The notes under the pieces are model-generated. The model saw nothing but the letters and a program-made list of their open reading frames with translations. It was not told the DNA's origin and did no database searches. From assembly GCA_032358165.1 (NCBI GenBank), contig JAALGY010000032.1:992001-1056000 (forward strand): DNA of 64,000 bases, read 5' to 3'. The DNA comes from Diplosphaera chodatii (Eukaryota > Chlorophyta > Trebouxiophyceae > Prasiolales > Stichococcaceae). Position 1 is the stretch's first letter, and every line of letters starts with the position of its first letter. The translations under genes were made by a program, and so were the position numbers. Positions 36,037 through 48,273 of this stretch are shown here, piece by piece.

Positions 36037-39000
36037 ATGGACGACGCTAATCTGACTTATGCTGCGGCCCGAGGCAGACTCCCATCTCAGCAAATAAGTA
36101 TCGAAGAACAGCACCAGCTGCCGTTGAGAAGAGCGCAAGCGCAGGGCAGCCACTCACAAACATCAGGTTCGTGCTCCTCCGTTGCCCCATCCCCACCCTC
36201 ACCAGCCGGGTGGTGTGCTTCCTTCATGACCACATCCCCACGATCTCTGTGGCAACCCTGACATACTAGTGCAGCCACCTGGCATGCAGAGTTGTGGCTG
36301 TGCGAGCGCTGCAGAGCAGCTCCCTGCATGTGTATGTCACCACTCGGCTCCAAGGAAAGTCCTGAACGCGGCCTTGGGATGATGTACCCACTAGTGTCGA
36401 GCAGCAGGCTCAACCGCTGGAACGTACAGCTGGAGCACCACAGCTCCTGACCAATTTGCCGTCCACAGCCCAGATCCAGCTGGCAGGAAATGCCGACCTC
36501 CTGTGCCATTGCAGGTGTCACTTTGTCCAGCAGACACGGCAGTCACGCTCAGCAGCTGGTCGTGGACACCACTCACGGATTGACAGCAGCAAGGAGACGG
36601 CCTGCAACTGAGTATCAGCGAAGTGGGAAGCGCTGCGGCGTCTCCGCGCCGCAGCACTGCATCTGGCACGCTGTGGCAGAGGCCACGTGCTTTCAACAAC
36701 GCCCCGACGTGAGTGTCGGCAGCTGAGCATGCCGACGCCGCAGCTCTGCAGCTGCGACGAGGAGCCGCTGCCTGGGCTTGCGTGACGCTGCCACCACATG
36801 GTGAGCCCGGCCTGGGGCTCCGCACCCCTGAGCCTACAGCACCAGCCGTCCAACGGCTCGTCCGCAGCGCCGACAGACACACCCGGCGACACCCCCACGG
36901 CCAACCTGCTTGGGCCCGGCCCCTGGCGGACGTCTTCTGGCTGGGGTGACCTGCCGCTGCCCAACCCACACACCCGCACCCCACGCGGCTCTGATGGCAG
37001 CCCCAACGGCAGCAGTCCTCCAGGCAGCCGCCTTGGCGCCGGCGCGCCTCAGTCCCTGCTGCCCCGGCAGTTGTCCTGGCACCAGCGGGAGCTGGCATCA
37101 CAGCAGGTGTGTCAACAATTCTGGCACCATGCATGGACATGCAGTGACCTGAGCATCGTACGGGTGCTTATGTCAGCACCTGAGCATGTTACGGGCGCTC
37201 ATGTCAGCAGTTACCTGTACATGCTCCATGCAGGTGTACCGGGATGCGCAGCGACGTCAGCGTGATGAAGGCAGCTCTTCGGCGGTGCCGCATCAGCCCA
37301 GTGGTGGTGCCGCACAGCCGACAAGAAGGATGGTGCCGCCAGCAGCTGGGATGGTGTCACAAGCAGCACCGCCAGCCTCCGTGCATGCCCGCACAGACGA
37401 TCAACCGCGCCGCCATACGGCACCCTTCCTGGCCGGCCTGCGCAACTCCAAGCGCAGCACTTGGGAGGCGCTGGACCCTGACACAGGCGGCGAGAGGGGC
37501 ATGAATGGTGGAGGGCAGCCGCCACAGTGTTCGCAACAGCAGCCAGAGCCGCTGCCAGCTGCCGCACTCAACGGCAGCATCAGTCGCGGCTCCAGCCTCA
37601 GTCGCAATGGCAGCATACCGAGGGAGCTGAGCGATCTGCAGCGGCAGCGCAGCGACCCGCAGTCACTGGGCCGCGCCGGGTCACTTGTGCGCCACATCAG
37701 CGAGCAGGTGACGAGGCAGCTCTAACAGCTGGCGTGTGCTTCTAGCCCTATAGAACGTGTCACCCTGTGCATCGTGCCGGGTGGAAGCCAGACAAGCTGC
37801 TGACGTGGGGGGCCCCTGAGCCCAAGTTCAAGGCGGCTCCGCAGGCCGAGGAGACCAACATGTACCTGCAGTACATTGTCTCGGGGTTCACAACATGATC
37901 AGCATGATCAGCAACAGCCATGCTGCATCACGCAGGGCTCGGGTGATCTGGACGCAGCCACCAGCCGCCGGGGCTCGGCTCTCGGTGATGTGGACCCAGA
38001 GAATGCCTACACCGGCCAGACCAAAACCAGCAGCCTGCCAGGGCTGCTTGGCAATGCGCTCGGGCTGCGCATCCCTCATGTGGGTGGCCCCGCCTACCAG
38101 GCAGCATCTGGTGGCAGGGCTGGGCCTCACGTCTTCAAATGGGTGCGCTTTGAGCGGTACCTATAGATGCAGGTTTCTTGTTCATTTTGCTCATCTAGCG
38201 TGGCCCTGTGCTGCTGCTGTGCAGCTTCAGTAAGACTGCACTTCAGCTGTGCACACCACAACTTGCTGCTCGCGTGCATCAGAGCAGGCTGGTGCTGCTG
38301 CTGGTGATAGAAAAGATGCCCGCCTGTTTGCAGAACCAAAATCCATTTGCCAGCTTCCGGGATGTGTGGCAAAGCCTGCCGCGCTGCGCACGTGTGCTGC
38401 TGGTGTGGGTGCTGCTGGAGGCGGTGTTCATCGTCATCTACGCCATCACCGTGCTCGTCACCGGCACGCAGCAGCAGTTCATCTTCCCGCTGTTGGTAAG
38501 CAGACGGTCTGCAGTGAAATTGCTGTTCACCATGATCCCTGCTTGCTACTCTTGCTTCCTGTTGCAAATTGTTGCAGACCGGTGTGTGCTCCCACGACAA
38601 GACTGTGGTTGGTGACTGCGGCAGATCACGGGCGTGTTCCTGACGTACCTGGTGTGGGATGCCGTGCTGCTGGAGAACACGACGCAGCTGTTTGCCAGCA
38701 TGCTCCTGGCGCTGGCAATCTCTGCGGCCCGTATTGTCTCCAACTCGGTTGGCAAGGAGACGCTCAACTTCAAGGGCCAGGCCGTTGGCTGGTTTATCCT
38801 CATCATGCACGCCATCACCATTGTAAGCCCTGAGCTCTGCTCATCGCTCATAGCCTTCTTGGCGGTCCTGCTGCCTCTGGCCACGGTTGTTGCATGGTGC
38901 CCTAGCGTGCCTGTCCCGTTTGCTAGATGTTCTTATTCACCTAGGGTGATGACCAGTCACACTTGTACACTGCAGGTGCTGGCGCTGCTGACGTGGAGGG

Positions 39001-42000
39001 ACTTCGGGTGGCGGCTGCACAGTCGGCTGGGCGTGGACTTCCGCCGCAAGGGCGCCCTGGAGCGGCGGCATGTGTACTCCGCGCAGGCGGTGTTCGTGAC
39101 CCTGATCAAGTTCGACGTCATGTGGGAGGTGCGGCTCGTCCCCACTTCTCCCCTGCGTGCCCGGCGGTCAACTGCGATTGGTAGAAGGCCTGACTGTGCA
39201 TGTGCCGCAAGGCTTTGGCTCTGACCACGTGCTGGCAGTGCAACACCCAACAGCCTGCCACCTCCCCTCAAGCTTCTTCCTCCGTGCCGCAGATCTCGCT
39301 CACGGCAGTGGCCATCGCCCTGGCAAAGGCGCACCAGAGCAACATGCCTCAGGCGGAGCGGCTGCTGGCCATCAACCTCACAGGGCTGTTCACCAACCTC
39401 ATCATCGGCTGGGGCGCCTGGACCGTTGTCCGCCACCGCACCTTCCGCACGTGTGTGTTGTCGATCTGCATCCAATCCCTGGAGAGTCATTACTATGCCT
39501 CAGGAGTGCATGCATTGCAGCGCTGCAGCGCTCGGCTGTCATGTGCCAGTTGTGCTTCCTTTACAAGTTTCCGTACTGATATTCGCAGGCTATACCCGCT
39601 CGTGGACGTCCTCATGCCCATCAGCTTCCTGCAGCCGGCGCTCACACTCGCTTTGGTCACCTCCAATGGCTGGGAGAAGTGGAACGCCTCCTACTGGGAC
39701 AGCCTCGTCGTGTCGGCTCCGCTCCTCATCTTCAGCCGTGCTGCGGTGTGTATGCACACCCCCGTAGCACTTGGCTTGACAGAACGTGTCATGTTTGAAC
39801 ACTGCTGTCGCACAGTGCTGCAAATGCAGATGCCGTGCAGACTGAACAGAATGCACATTCACCTTGCTGTGCACCGGCAGGTATGGATCTGCATGCATTA
39901 CATCCTGTGGCGCATCAAGAAGCTGGAGGGGCTGGCGGGGGCCACCGATGATGACGCTGACCTGCTGCGCCAAAATGCTCGTGCGGCCCCTTGCTACTCC
40001 CTGTAGCACTCGTGTACCGGGGGTGCCAGCCGTGCTGCCATGTGCGATTTGGTGTGCCTAATCTCAGCCTTGCAAGCTGGAGAAGTTTCTGTGACTGCAG
40101 CTTGCAGATGTGCTTGCACCTGGCAGTGATGGTTTTGCTACTTGTCCAGATCTTCACGAGGAGCTGCTGCCGTTGCTGCGGGGTGCTTGGCTGGGCAAGC
40201 CCAGTCAAGCATCGCCGCGCAAGCGCTGCTTTTTCCAGCTGTCTGCTGACGGGTCTACCCTGCGCTGGTGAGCACGTCTGTCACATGACACACATACGCC
40301 TTACGCCAGCACATCAGCGAGCCATGCAGAACGGCGGCAATAGGGGACGGTATCAGGTGAACCTGACGCATTGGCTGCTGCTACTTTGCAGGTCATGGAA
40401 TAAATTTGTCCGGTTGTACTACGTGGACGAGATCGTGTGCCATGACTCCGCACTGACGATCACCATCACCATGACGGTCGACCGCGACCTGCGCCTGCAG
40501 TTTGCTGACCGTGGCCAGTGCGTGACTATTGAAGAAATGTGATGGTGTCATGTTTGCTGCCCCACAAGCTTGCCCAATTGCCGCAGATGTCCTGGGTGTG
40601 TTTTATCACCAGCTGAGTCGTGTGCCTGCCTGCTGCCCAGGTTCCAGGTGTGGTCGCTGGGCCTGGAGCGGGCGCTGAGCATGCTGATGGGGCCGGGGGG
40701 CATGGGCCCCGAGGCCCCCGGCCCCCCGCTGCGGGACGGCGGCGGCTCTGGCGGCATGATCCGCACTGAGTGCGCCCCCTTACTGGCATTGCTCATCAAC
40801 GGCTGCTGTCTTGTAGTGCCAGAATGACGGCTGAACAACTGAGAGTGCACTGTCCTGTCAGTCTGTGCAGCAAAGCGGCTTGGAAGAGCAGCTGGGCGCT
40901 GATCGAGCACGTTTCATCGTGGATTGTCATGTGCAGGTCTGGCAGCAAGATGGACATCCCGGGCACGGCGCGGTCTGGCACACGGTCCCGGGTGCTGCAG
41001 TCGCTGGGCGTGACGTTCACACGCATGGGTGGCAGCAACGCTCCCGGCCGCAACCGCTCCTCAGGTGCACACTGCCTTTCAAGGAGCCGGCCTTGCGTGT
41101 CATCACATGCAACTGCGTGATGTCAGTGCCAGCCGCACACGATGACTTCCCTGCGGCTTGGCACAACCGTGCTCACATTCGCCCACTGCTTGCACAGACG
41201 GTGCCAAGCGCAGCCCCAGAGTGGACAGCCGCTGGCAGTTCTGGCGTGGGCAGACCGGCGATGCGCCGGCCACACCCCTCAGCCCCCGCACAGAGGTAAG
41301 CACTGATGAGCTACACACCACTGGCCAAGCAGTAATAGGAGTGCTTCATCGGGGCATTGCCGGTTGCTTTCTCCAACCAGCGGCAGTGGTCCTTGGGCAC
41401 CTCAGACAAACGCTGCCGCCATGGCTGCCGCTGCAGGTGCGGGTGGACCGGCTGCAGCGGGTGCGGCGGATGCAGATGGCGCACTACCTGGATGCGCTGC
41501 GGCGGGCGGTGGCGCCGCCGCCCGAGTCCGTGGCGCCGCCCTTCACAGACATCCCCGGCATGCCAGGTGGTGCTGCCAGCTGATATGCAGCGACATCATC
41601 TGCACGAGCCATATGGCAGGGTCTCACATGAGCATTCTGTTGGAACAACAGTAGCATGGTCGATGCAATGCCTGCACACCTGCTGAGCAGCCTGCAATGC
41701 TGGATGCTGAGCAGGCCACAAGACGCCGGAGGCAGCGGCGGCAGAGGCGAGGCAGCTGGACGAAATTGCGCAGCTGCCGTCGTCGGCAGCAAAGCCTGGG
41801 CGCGGCCGGCCGCGGCCGCCGCCCAGCCCAGTCCCGGCACCAGACAGCCCGCAGGCAAGGCCCGCCTGCCCTCTGCAGCCCTGGTTTCGGTCGTGCCCCC
41901 CGCCTGAGTGGTGCTTAGGGAAGGCAGCATGAACTGCGGTATACGCTCCCGGCACAGGCACACCATCTGCTTGCAAGCTTGTCAGCGTCTCCATGCTGAG

Positions 42001-45000
42001 CCTTGAGCATGCCCGGCAGGCGCTCAGCCGGCCGGAGCTGGAGACGCCCAGCATGGTGTGGGCGCGCATCCAGAGCCGCGCCGCCGCGGAGGCCGGGCCC
42101 CGCCCCGGCAGCCCCGACGCCAGCCCCGCGCCCCTCGCCACCACCGCCTCCTCCGTCTGGGCGCAGATCACCGCGGTGAGGGCGACGGCTGAGAGAAGCG
42201 TGCAGTGCCTGAACGTTGCCAACGGCATCAGGGGGCTGTTATACAACATTATGAGTTTAGCAGTGCTGTTTTTTCTGTCAGAGAGTGTGCCGCCTGCCGC
42301 CAGATGCTACAGATCATGCGCAGCCTTCCCTTGCATGCCTCTCCTTTGCATGGCCTGTGCTCAGCAGGGTTCGACTCCTTCACAAACCAATCCGGACACA
42401 GAAGCAACTGACAGCCATGTCTCCGATTGCAGCGCAACGCTGCTGCGGCGGGCGCGGCGGACCAGGAGAACGTGGCGCCGAAGCCGCCGCACCCCTCGGC
42501 GGGCGGGGCGCTGGGGGCGACGCCGGTGCCGGAGGCGCGGCCCCTGGCCCCCGGGGAGGCCCCCATCAGCCGCTCCATCACCGACATGTGGGCGCTGCTG
42601 CAGTCCGGCAAGCCCCTGACGGAGGAGGTGGGTCGCTGGGGCACCTGTTGTAATTGGTTGAGCTCCGCGCCTGGCAATGAGCCCAGACTGCCTCCTGCTA
42701 GTCCAGCAGCTGCCTGCCGCTGCTTGGGAACCTCCAGTATCCTGCAGTGCTGGTCTTGCGTGCTGATGGCTGCTGAGCGTCTTTTTGTTTGGTGTGCACC
42801 ACAGCATCACAATGGGATGGATGCAGGGAGCGTCTGGTGTATGAGGATTGGCTCCGCATTCCGCAGGTGGCGCACCCGCCGCCAATTTCCACGCCCAGCG
42901 GTGCGGGGCAGCTGCAGCAGAACGGCAGCGGCTCGAGCCCCGGCGTGGTGTCGACCCCTGGCACGGCGCCGTCGCCCACCGTCGACTCGGTGCTGCACTC
43001 CATCTGGGTGGACATCATTGACAGGGAGGACCTGCGCTTTGGCCGGCGGCTGGGTGAGTGCACTTGGCTGATGTGGCTGGCTCAGGTTTCACCCAGCAAA
43101 CAGGCATGCAGTCTTTGCAAGCTCTGCTGTAGTGCTGCAGCTTTAAGGAGATACATTGGCCGCAATGCTCAGGTGCTACCCAAGTGACTCGATTGGCAGG
43201 GTGTCAGTGAGTTTGCGCTCCCAGACCTGCGTGGTGCGCTGCGCGTGCAGGTGCGGGGGCGCAGGGCGAGGTGTACGCGGCGTGGTGGCGCGGCAAGCCT
43301 GTCGCTGTGAAGAAGTTTGCACGAGCCGCAGACGCGGTGCATGAGGTGTGTCTGCCTGCCCTCCTGTTGACAGCACGGTTCCCCACAAGGGTCCGCCCTG
43401 TTGCCCATTGAGAGCTGTCTTTTCTGTCGGAGAACGGGGACAGCTTGCACATAGGATGCCAGCAGTGTCAGGCCCTGCCTGCTTGACTGCTGTTGGCCCG
43501 TGTATGCAGGTCCAGATGCACCTGTGCGCGGGGCAGCACACCAATGTGGTGGAGTTGCGGGCGCTCTGTCAGCATGACACCGCGCTGTACATGGTCATGG
43601 TGAGCAGCATGCTGTCGTGTGTCTGGTCCAGCTTCACTGTGTGCATCCTCGGCAAACTACGCATCCACGCTACTGTCAGCCCAGCTTGGCGGCTGTCCTC
43701 TGCACAGCGAGCTGTGTCCCTGTACAATGCCACGCTTCGTGTTGTAACAGATTTACTGCTTGTCAACTTCTTACAAGAATTCATCTGGTGATGCAGGAGT
43801 TCTTCCCGCGCGGCACGCTGGAGGTGATGCTGCACCACACGGCAGCCAAGCGCTGGGACACCGCCAAGCTGTTGCTCATCATCCGCTCCATCGCGAGCGG
43901 GCTGCAGTACCTGCACACGCGCTCCCCGCCCATCCCTGCACCGCGACATCAAGCCCGGCAACCTGTTTGTTGGCGTCAACCAGGTGCGGCGCAGGCACTG
44001 CCCTTCCGATCCTCACTATTGGACCTTGGCCGTTGTGTGCATGGTGATCGCCCTCGTTCGAGGCTCGTGTTCTGCTGCCCTGTGACTCCGCAAGCGCCCC
44101 TTGCGGCCGGGCTACAGGCTGGGCTGCCGTTTCCTGTGTGCGAGGGCAACGCATACGAGGAATTGTTCAGTCGTCAAGCGTTTGTGTTGCACACCTCCTG
44201 CAGACGATCAAGATCGGGGACTTCGGCATGTCGCGCTTCGTGGGCGCCGACAGCGTGGCCACGGCCACCGGGCGCCGCACCCTGAACCGCAACCTGACCG
44301 TCGACATCATCGGCACCGCGCACTACGCGTCGCCCGAGATGCTCAACGACGAGCTGCTGGTGCGCCTCTGCCTTGCAGGAACACGACACGGCCTGCATTC
44401 AATTGGTGGCAGGCAGCCAAGTTTGTGACAGACCTTCACTGACGCCTGTTGCCAAGGGTGTGGTATCTACTTCATCTGGAGGGACACAGTCAGCACCTGA
44501 GGCTGCTTGACGCCCGAGTCGCGCTTTGACCTGTCACAGGAGGGCGTGCCGGAGGACGAGTCGGGCATGCGCCACCTGAAGATCGATGTGTACGCTTTCG
44601 GCGTGACGCTGTGGGAGATGCTGATGAAGCAGCGGCCCCACGGCGACCTGCACGCCTTCCAGATCCAGGTGCGCGGCTGCCAATGTGGCCGCAACTTTGT
44701 GCGGAGGCCTGGCCCACTCACCACTGTATCCACGTCTAGTAGCAATCTGCACCTCTGTGTCTACATGCACCAACAGTGTGCTTCGGCATGCAAGCTGGAT
44801 GGCCCATCGCTTGGAGGCGATACGGCTATAGTTACACCCCTCGGTGCCGCTGCAGGGCATGGTGCTGCTGAACCCCGAGGAGCTGGTGCTGCCGCCGGTG
44901 CGCATCCCCGAGGACATGCTGCCCCACGAGAAGGTGAACCCCCGGCACCCCACCGCCTGCCAGTGCCAGAAACCTGGCACCGCATGCCGCGTCGTCACTG

Positions 45001-45781
45001 ACCTGTAGGCATCCTCCATCTCCTTGCACACCGGGGTGATCAAGCTGCACGGAATTGCGCAGGCGGCCATCCGCGGCCTGGCGGACCTGGTGGTGCAGTG
45101 CACAGCCTTCAGCCCGGACCACCGACCCTCCTTCGCCGCCATCCTCCAGGTGCACTGCCACCGCCCTCATGGGGCTCGCCAGCCGTTGGCTACTGCCTGC
45201 TGCTGTGCATCTGCATCTCAATAGCCTGCTCTGCACCTGGTGCACGCTACCAGCAGCGTCCACCGCAGCAACCTTGCTGTAGCCCGCCCGCCAGAGCCTG
45301 CTGTGCCGAAATGCACAGACAATGGACCACATCTGGAGCACGTTCTCGGCGGCAGCGGAGGCGCGGCCGTCGCTGGCGGAGGCCTCGCCCAACCGCATCG
45401 CGGGCGCGCTGCTGGGGCAGACGCCCCCCCGCGGCGGCGTGGCGCAGCTCCTGCGCGGCCACTCGTGAGTTGCCTTGCAGCCTTGCGCACGTCAGCAGGT
45501 TGCAGGCAGGCGCAGTGGTAAGCAGGGCCCTCTGCAGGGCGAACAGCGCACAGCGACGTCACCTCAGCTGAGCAGCGCGGCTGCCTGGACAACCATGTGG
45601 ATGATCCGTACACACACAAACGTCGAGGAGTGCAGTGCAGCTCAGCCATTCATGTGCCTGGCTGCGCAGCCGCAAGGGCAGCTTCAGCCGGGCGGCGGTG
45701 CCCGACCTGGAGCGCGTGTCGGAGGCGTCGCACTCGTTCTCGCATTCGCGGCAGGGCTCCATGTCGCACGCTGGGCGGTGA
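36037..45781 (+). CDS. Multi-TM / PH-domain / protein kinase gene, intron-rich copy (frameshift in kinase exon)
   Basis: A long multi-exon gene. The 5' part (36037 to ~38155) is low-complexity Ser/Pro/Gly-rich, e.g. ISRGSSLSRNGSIPREL (~37580), joined in phase through a GTGCGC donor to the exon at 38331 (NQNPFASFRDVWQSLP). Membrane exons follow (~38380-39930), then a PH-like domain: LRGAWLGKP, FFQLSADGSTLRW (~40165-40267) and SWNKFVRLYYVDE (~40395). A disordered Pro-rich linker follows, then a kinase domain: GAGAQGEVYAAWW with VAVKKF (~43253-43310), EFFPRGTLEVML (~43797), HRDIKPGN (~43941), IGDFGMSR (~44215), YASPEMLN (~44325) and DVYAFGVTLWEML (~44585). TGA is at 45779-45781. The exon 43797-43983 is 187 bp between two phase-0 junctions, so one extra base breaks the frame just before HRD. 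The 5' part before ~38331 could be a separate gene. Confidence 0.6.
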
Positions 45782-46387
45782 AACACATGCGAGCCTGGTG
45801 TTACTGGGCTGATAGGGAGCATGGCGACAGCACTCTCGTCTCTAGGAAAGGGTGCAATCCATGCACATGACAGCTGCTGGAGCGGCGACAGCACTGAAAT
45901 TAGCCAAGTACAGCTATATATCTATGTGGGACGGAGAGTGAGAGAGGTAGGCAGATATGTCACCTGATGTTTTGTGCCTGTCAAGTTGCCAAATGCAGGG
46001 ACCGTGTTGTGATAAGTGCTTGCACGCTGGGTGAGCAACCATTTTCAAATCTTATGCCACAACCAACTACCTTGGCTTTGGTTTGTTGCCCGGTCTAGTA
46101 TGAGACGACAAATGCTACAATATTTGTAACATCCGTGCACACACCACACCCTAGATACATTGTGCACTGTACATGCTGTCTACACATTGCAATGCTAGAA
46201 CGAGTTCATCGCAGGTGCCGCATGGTAACAAAACAATAGGAACCAGCTGCACAGCCCCTGTGGAGCAACCCGTACAGCAAAGTAGCAATCATGACCGTCT
46301 CTCATTCATAGCCTATCGGCCTACTTCTTGTTGTACACCTGCACAGCAATGTAGACCCTTCAATCACTGCAACGCGTTGAAGTGCAT
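45782..46387. other. Convergent intergenic region
   Basis: About 600 bp lie between the 3' ends of the intron-rich kinase gene (+) and the calycin-like gene (-). It is AT-richer than the coding sequence, with a TTGTAAC near 46125 that resembles the TGTAA poly(A) signal used by green algae. No gene was seen. Confidence 0.4.
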
Positions 46388-47674
46388 TCATGCTGCTACA
46401 AAGCACTTTTGCTCGCAGACATCTGCGGCTGGCACCTGCACGCCAGAGACGGTCTGGTCGCCCACAGTCACTGTCGAGTCGAGGTGCATGACCCTTGGCG
46501 ACTGCAGGGTGTACACCTCCCGGGTGTGGGCTGCAAAGCATGATGCATTCCACCTCAGGGGACCCCTTAGCAAATTTTGCGATCACAGCATAAAATATGC
46601 ACGCCCATCCTGGGCTGCACCGCCACAGCTATACATCACAAGCAGCCTGCCTTGGATGACTTTTCGATTACCTTCAGTGCGCCGTGCCTCAGGTGCAGGA
46701 GATGATGGAGTGAGGGGGGCTTGCCTGCATAGGGGTCGCCCCATTTGATGTCCACCAGCACACCGCCGTCCACATGCGAGAGCTCGCCAGTCTGCTGGCC
46801 CGAGCGCCGGTCGCGCCGCCCCATGCTGCTCTGCTGGTCATACGTGTAGTGCTCCACCTCCCTGATCCACAGCACGTCATGCGTCAGCAAGCTTCGTTCG
46901 CCACCCTGCCGTTGGGTTGCGACAAGCGCGCTGTGGGTGGCCATGGGACGCCATGGGACGCTGTGGCGGCGACCCCACCTGAACACGAAGGCTGGCACCC
47001 TCTTGACCAGAAACCTCAACGTGAAGCCTGCGGTCACGACACACTGCAGCACTCTTGCGGGTGATCATTGACCGTACGCACTGGATGTCATCAGCGGCAA
47101 CACGGCGCGTGTCAGGACATCAAGGCCAGACTGCAAGGCGTCTAGGTACAAGGGAGAACAAGGTCTTGGACAGCAAGGCCACATCGGCACCTTGATCGTC
47201 TGATTTGATGTTCAGGCCCCACATGAAGTGCAGGGCAGCGTAGGTCTGGACGCTGCAAGGTCGAAAAGGACAGCGTCAGGCGCCAGTGCTGCAGAAGCTG
47301 CACCCAGAATGCCCTTGGCAACAATCTTCCAAGGCCTCGACAAGGGCGTACATCGCTCAACGAGTTACAACAACCTGTCAAGGTCTCGATCACCTGGACA
47401 TGTGCAGCATTTCCACTTGCTTCGCGTATGCGTCCATGTCTGATGCGGCTGTGTCCTTCTCCCATTGTCCGTTGAAGTCTGCGACCCCGTCACCGCTCTG
47501 AGAAGCATCACTGATGTCGGCTGCCGCTGCTGGGGGTCCTGATTCACTCAATTCTTGCTTTTCAACATTGGTACTGTCTGATGGCGATGCCTTGGAGTTG
47601 CCTGACCCCCACGGCCACCATGATATCAGAGTGCCGCTGGACGTCTGAGAGAGCTTTTCGGAACTGTCAGGCAT
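46388..47674 (-). CDS. Calycin-like (lipocalin/FABP-type) protein, intron-containing paralogue
   Basis: At least five exons. From the ATG at 47674 comes a Ser-rich N-terminus, then FNGQWEKDTAASDMDAYAKQ (~47480-47420), a short exon LHFMWGLNIKSDDQG (~47230), FTLRFLVKRVPAF (~47030), VEHYTYDQQSSMGRRDRRSG (~46860-46800), GGVLVDIKWGDPYAG (~46765-46725) and REVYTLQSPRVMHLDST (~46527-46475), with TGA at 46390-46388. Each block aligns with the single-exon protein at 61461-62198 (LEGRWNKDKSASDM, TKFVTKVPQW, TEVYSFKGPSLMNRRDQKEG, TVTWDEPNPG, REVYRVPEDGVLHIES). The G-x-W start and alternating strands suggest a small beta-barrel binding a hydrophobic ligand. The frame is open further upstream to about 47800, so the start is uncertain. 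The function is unknown. Confidence 0.6.
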
Positions 47675-48273
47675 GCTGGCTGGTGCTGGAGTATTGATCC
47701 GAGCGGCGTCAGCGTGTGCGTGCAATGTCAGCATGCACTCCGTGTCGCACTTCAGGTGCGCCTCGGGCTGGCAGAAGGAAGTCGCAGGGCAGCTGTGCAA
47801 GAAGTATGATAGTGACAGTGACAGCCTGGCTAAGCCCTCAGGCTTAGTCTGATCAAAGCTAGCTCGTTGCTCCCTTTAAATACGTGCCTGTGGACTACAT
47901 ACATGCCCAGTAGCAGATGCAGTGCACACAACCGACGCAGTCAATGATGTGATGTGGTTGTTAGCACTACCAGCAAGGCGGAAGGGATTTGCCCCGCGCG
48001 ACCCTGGCACCAGCTCGCAATATGCCAGCATGCTCCTGGCTATGATGGACTGGTTGGATCACTGAAGACTCCGTAAACTGCAGCAGGGTTGATGCACGAG
48101 GTCCTGAGTCATGAGCGGACGCGGGCACGCCGGAGCGGCAGCACACAAAGCCGGCAAGCTCTGCTATGTGTGTTGCTCAACTGTGTCCAACCAGCAGATG
48201 GTGCCTGCTGTCGCCACACTGTCAAGGAAACCATGTGCCATCGCCATCCGCCGTCAATGGTGGCCACTCTACA
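47675..48273. other. Intergenic region
   Basis: This lies between the 5' end of the calycin-like gene and the 3' end of the intronless kinase gene, both on the minus strand. Part of 47675-47800 may be an N-terminal extension of the calycin-like protein, since the frame stays open there. Nothing else was recognised. Confidence 0.4.

Noticed and set aside
36391..37140. 249-codon minus-strand frame overlapping the kinase gene's 5' exons.
   Set aside because: Antisense shadow of GC-rich Ser/Pro-coding exons; no domain, high Cys/Arg/Trp content.
38209..38330. Start of a separate membrane protein at an ATG near 38316 (MPACLQNQNP).
   Set aside because: The sequence right before AACCAAAATCC is a good TTTGCAG acceptor in phase with the upstream exon, so splicing is preferred, although a separate gene start is not excluded.
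42360..42400. GGGTTCGACTCC resembling a tRNA T-arm.
   Set aside because: No matching acceptor, D or anticodon arms around it; it lies in an intron of the kinase gene.
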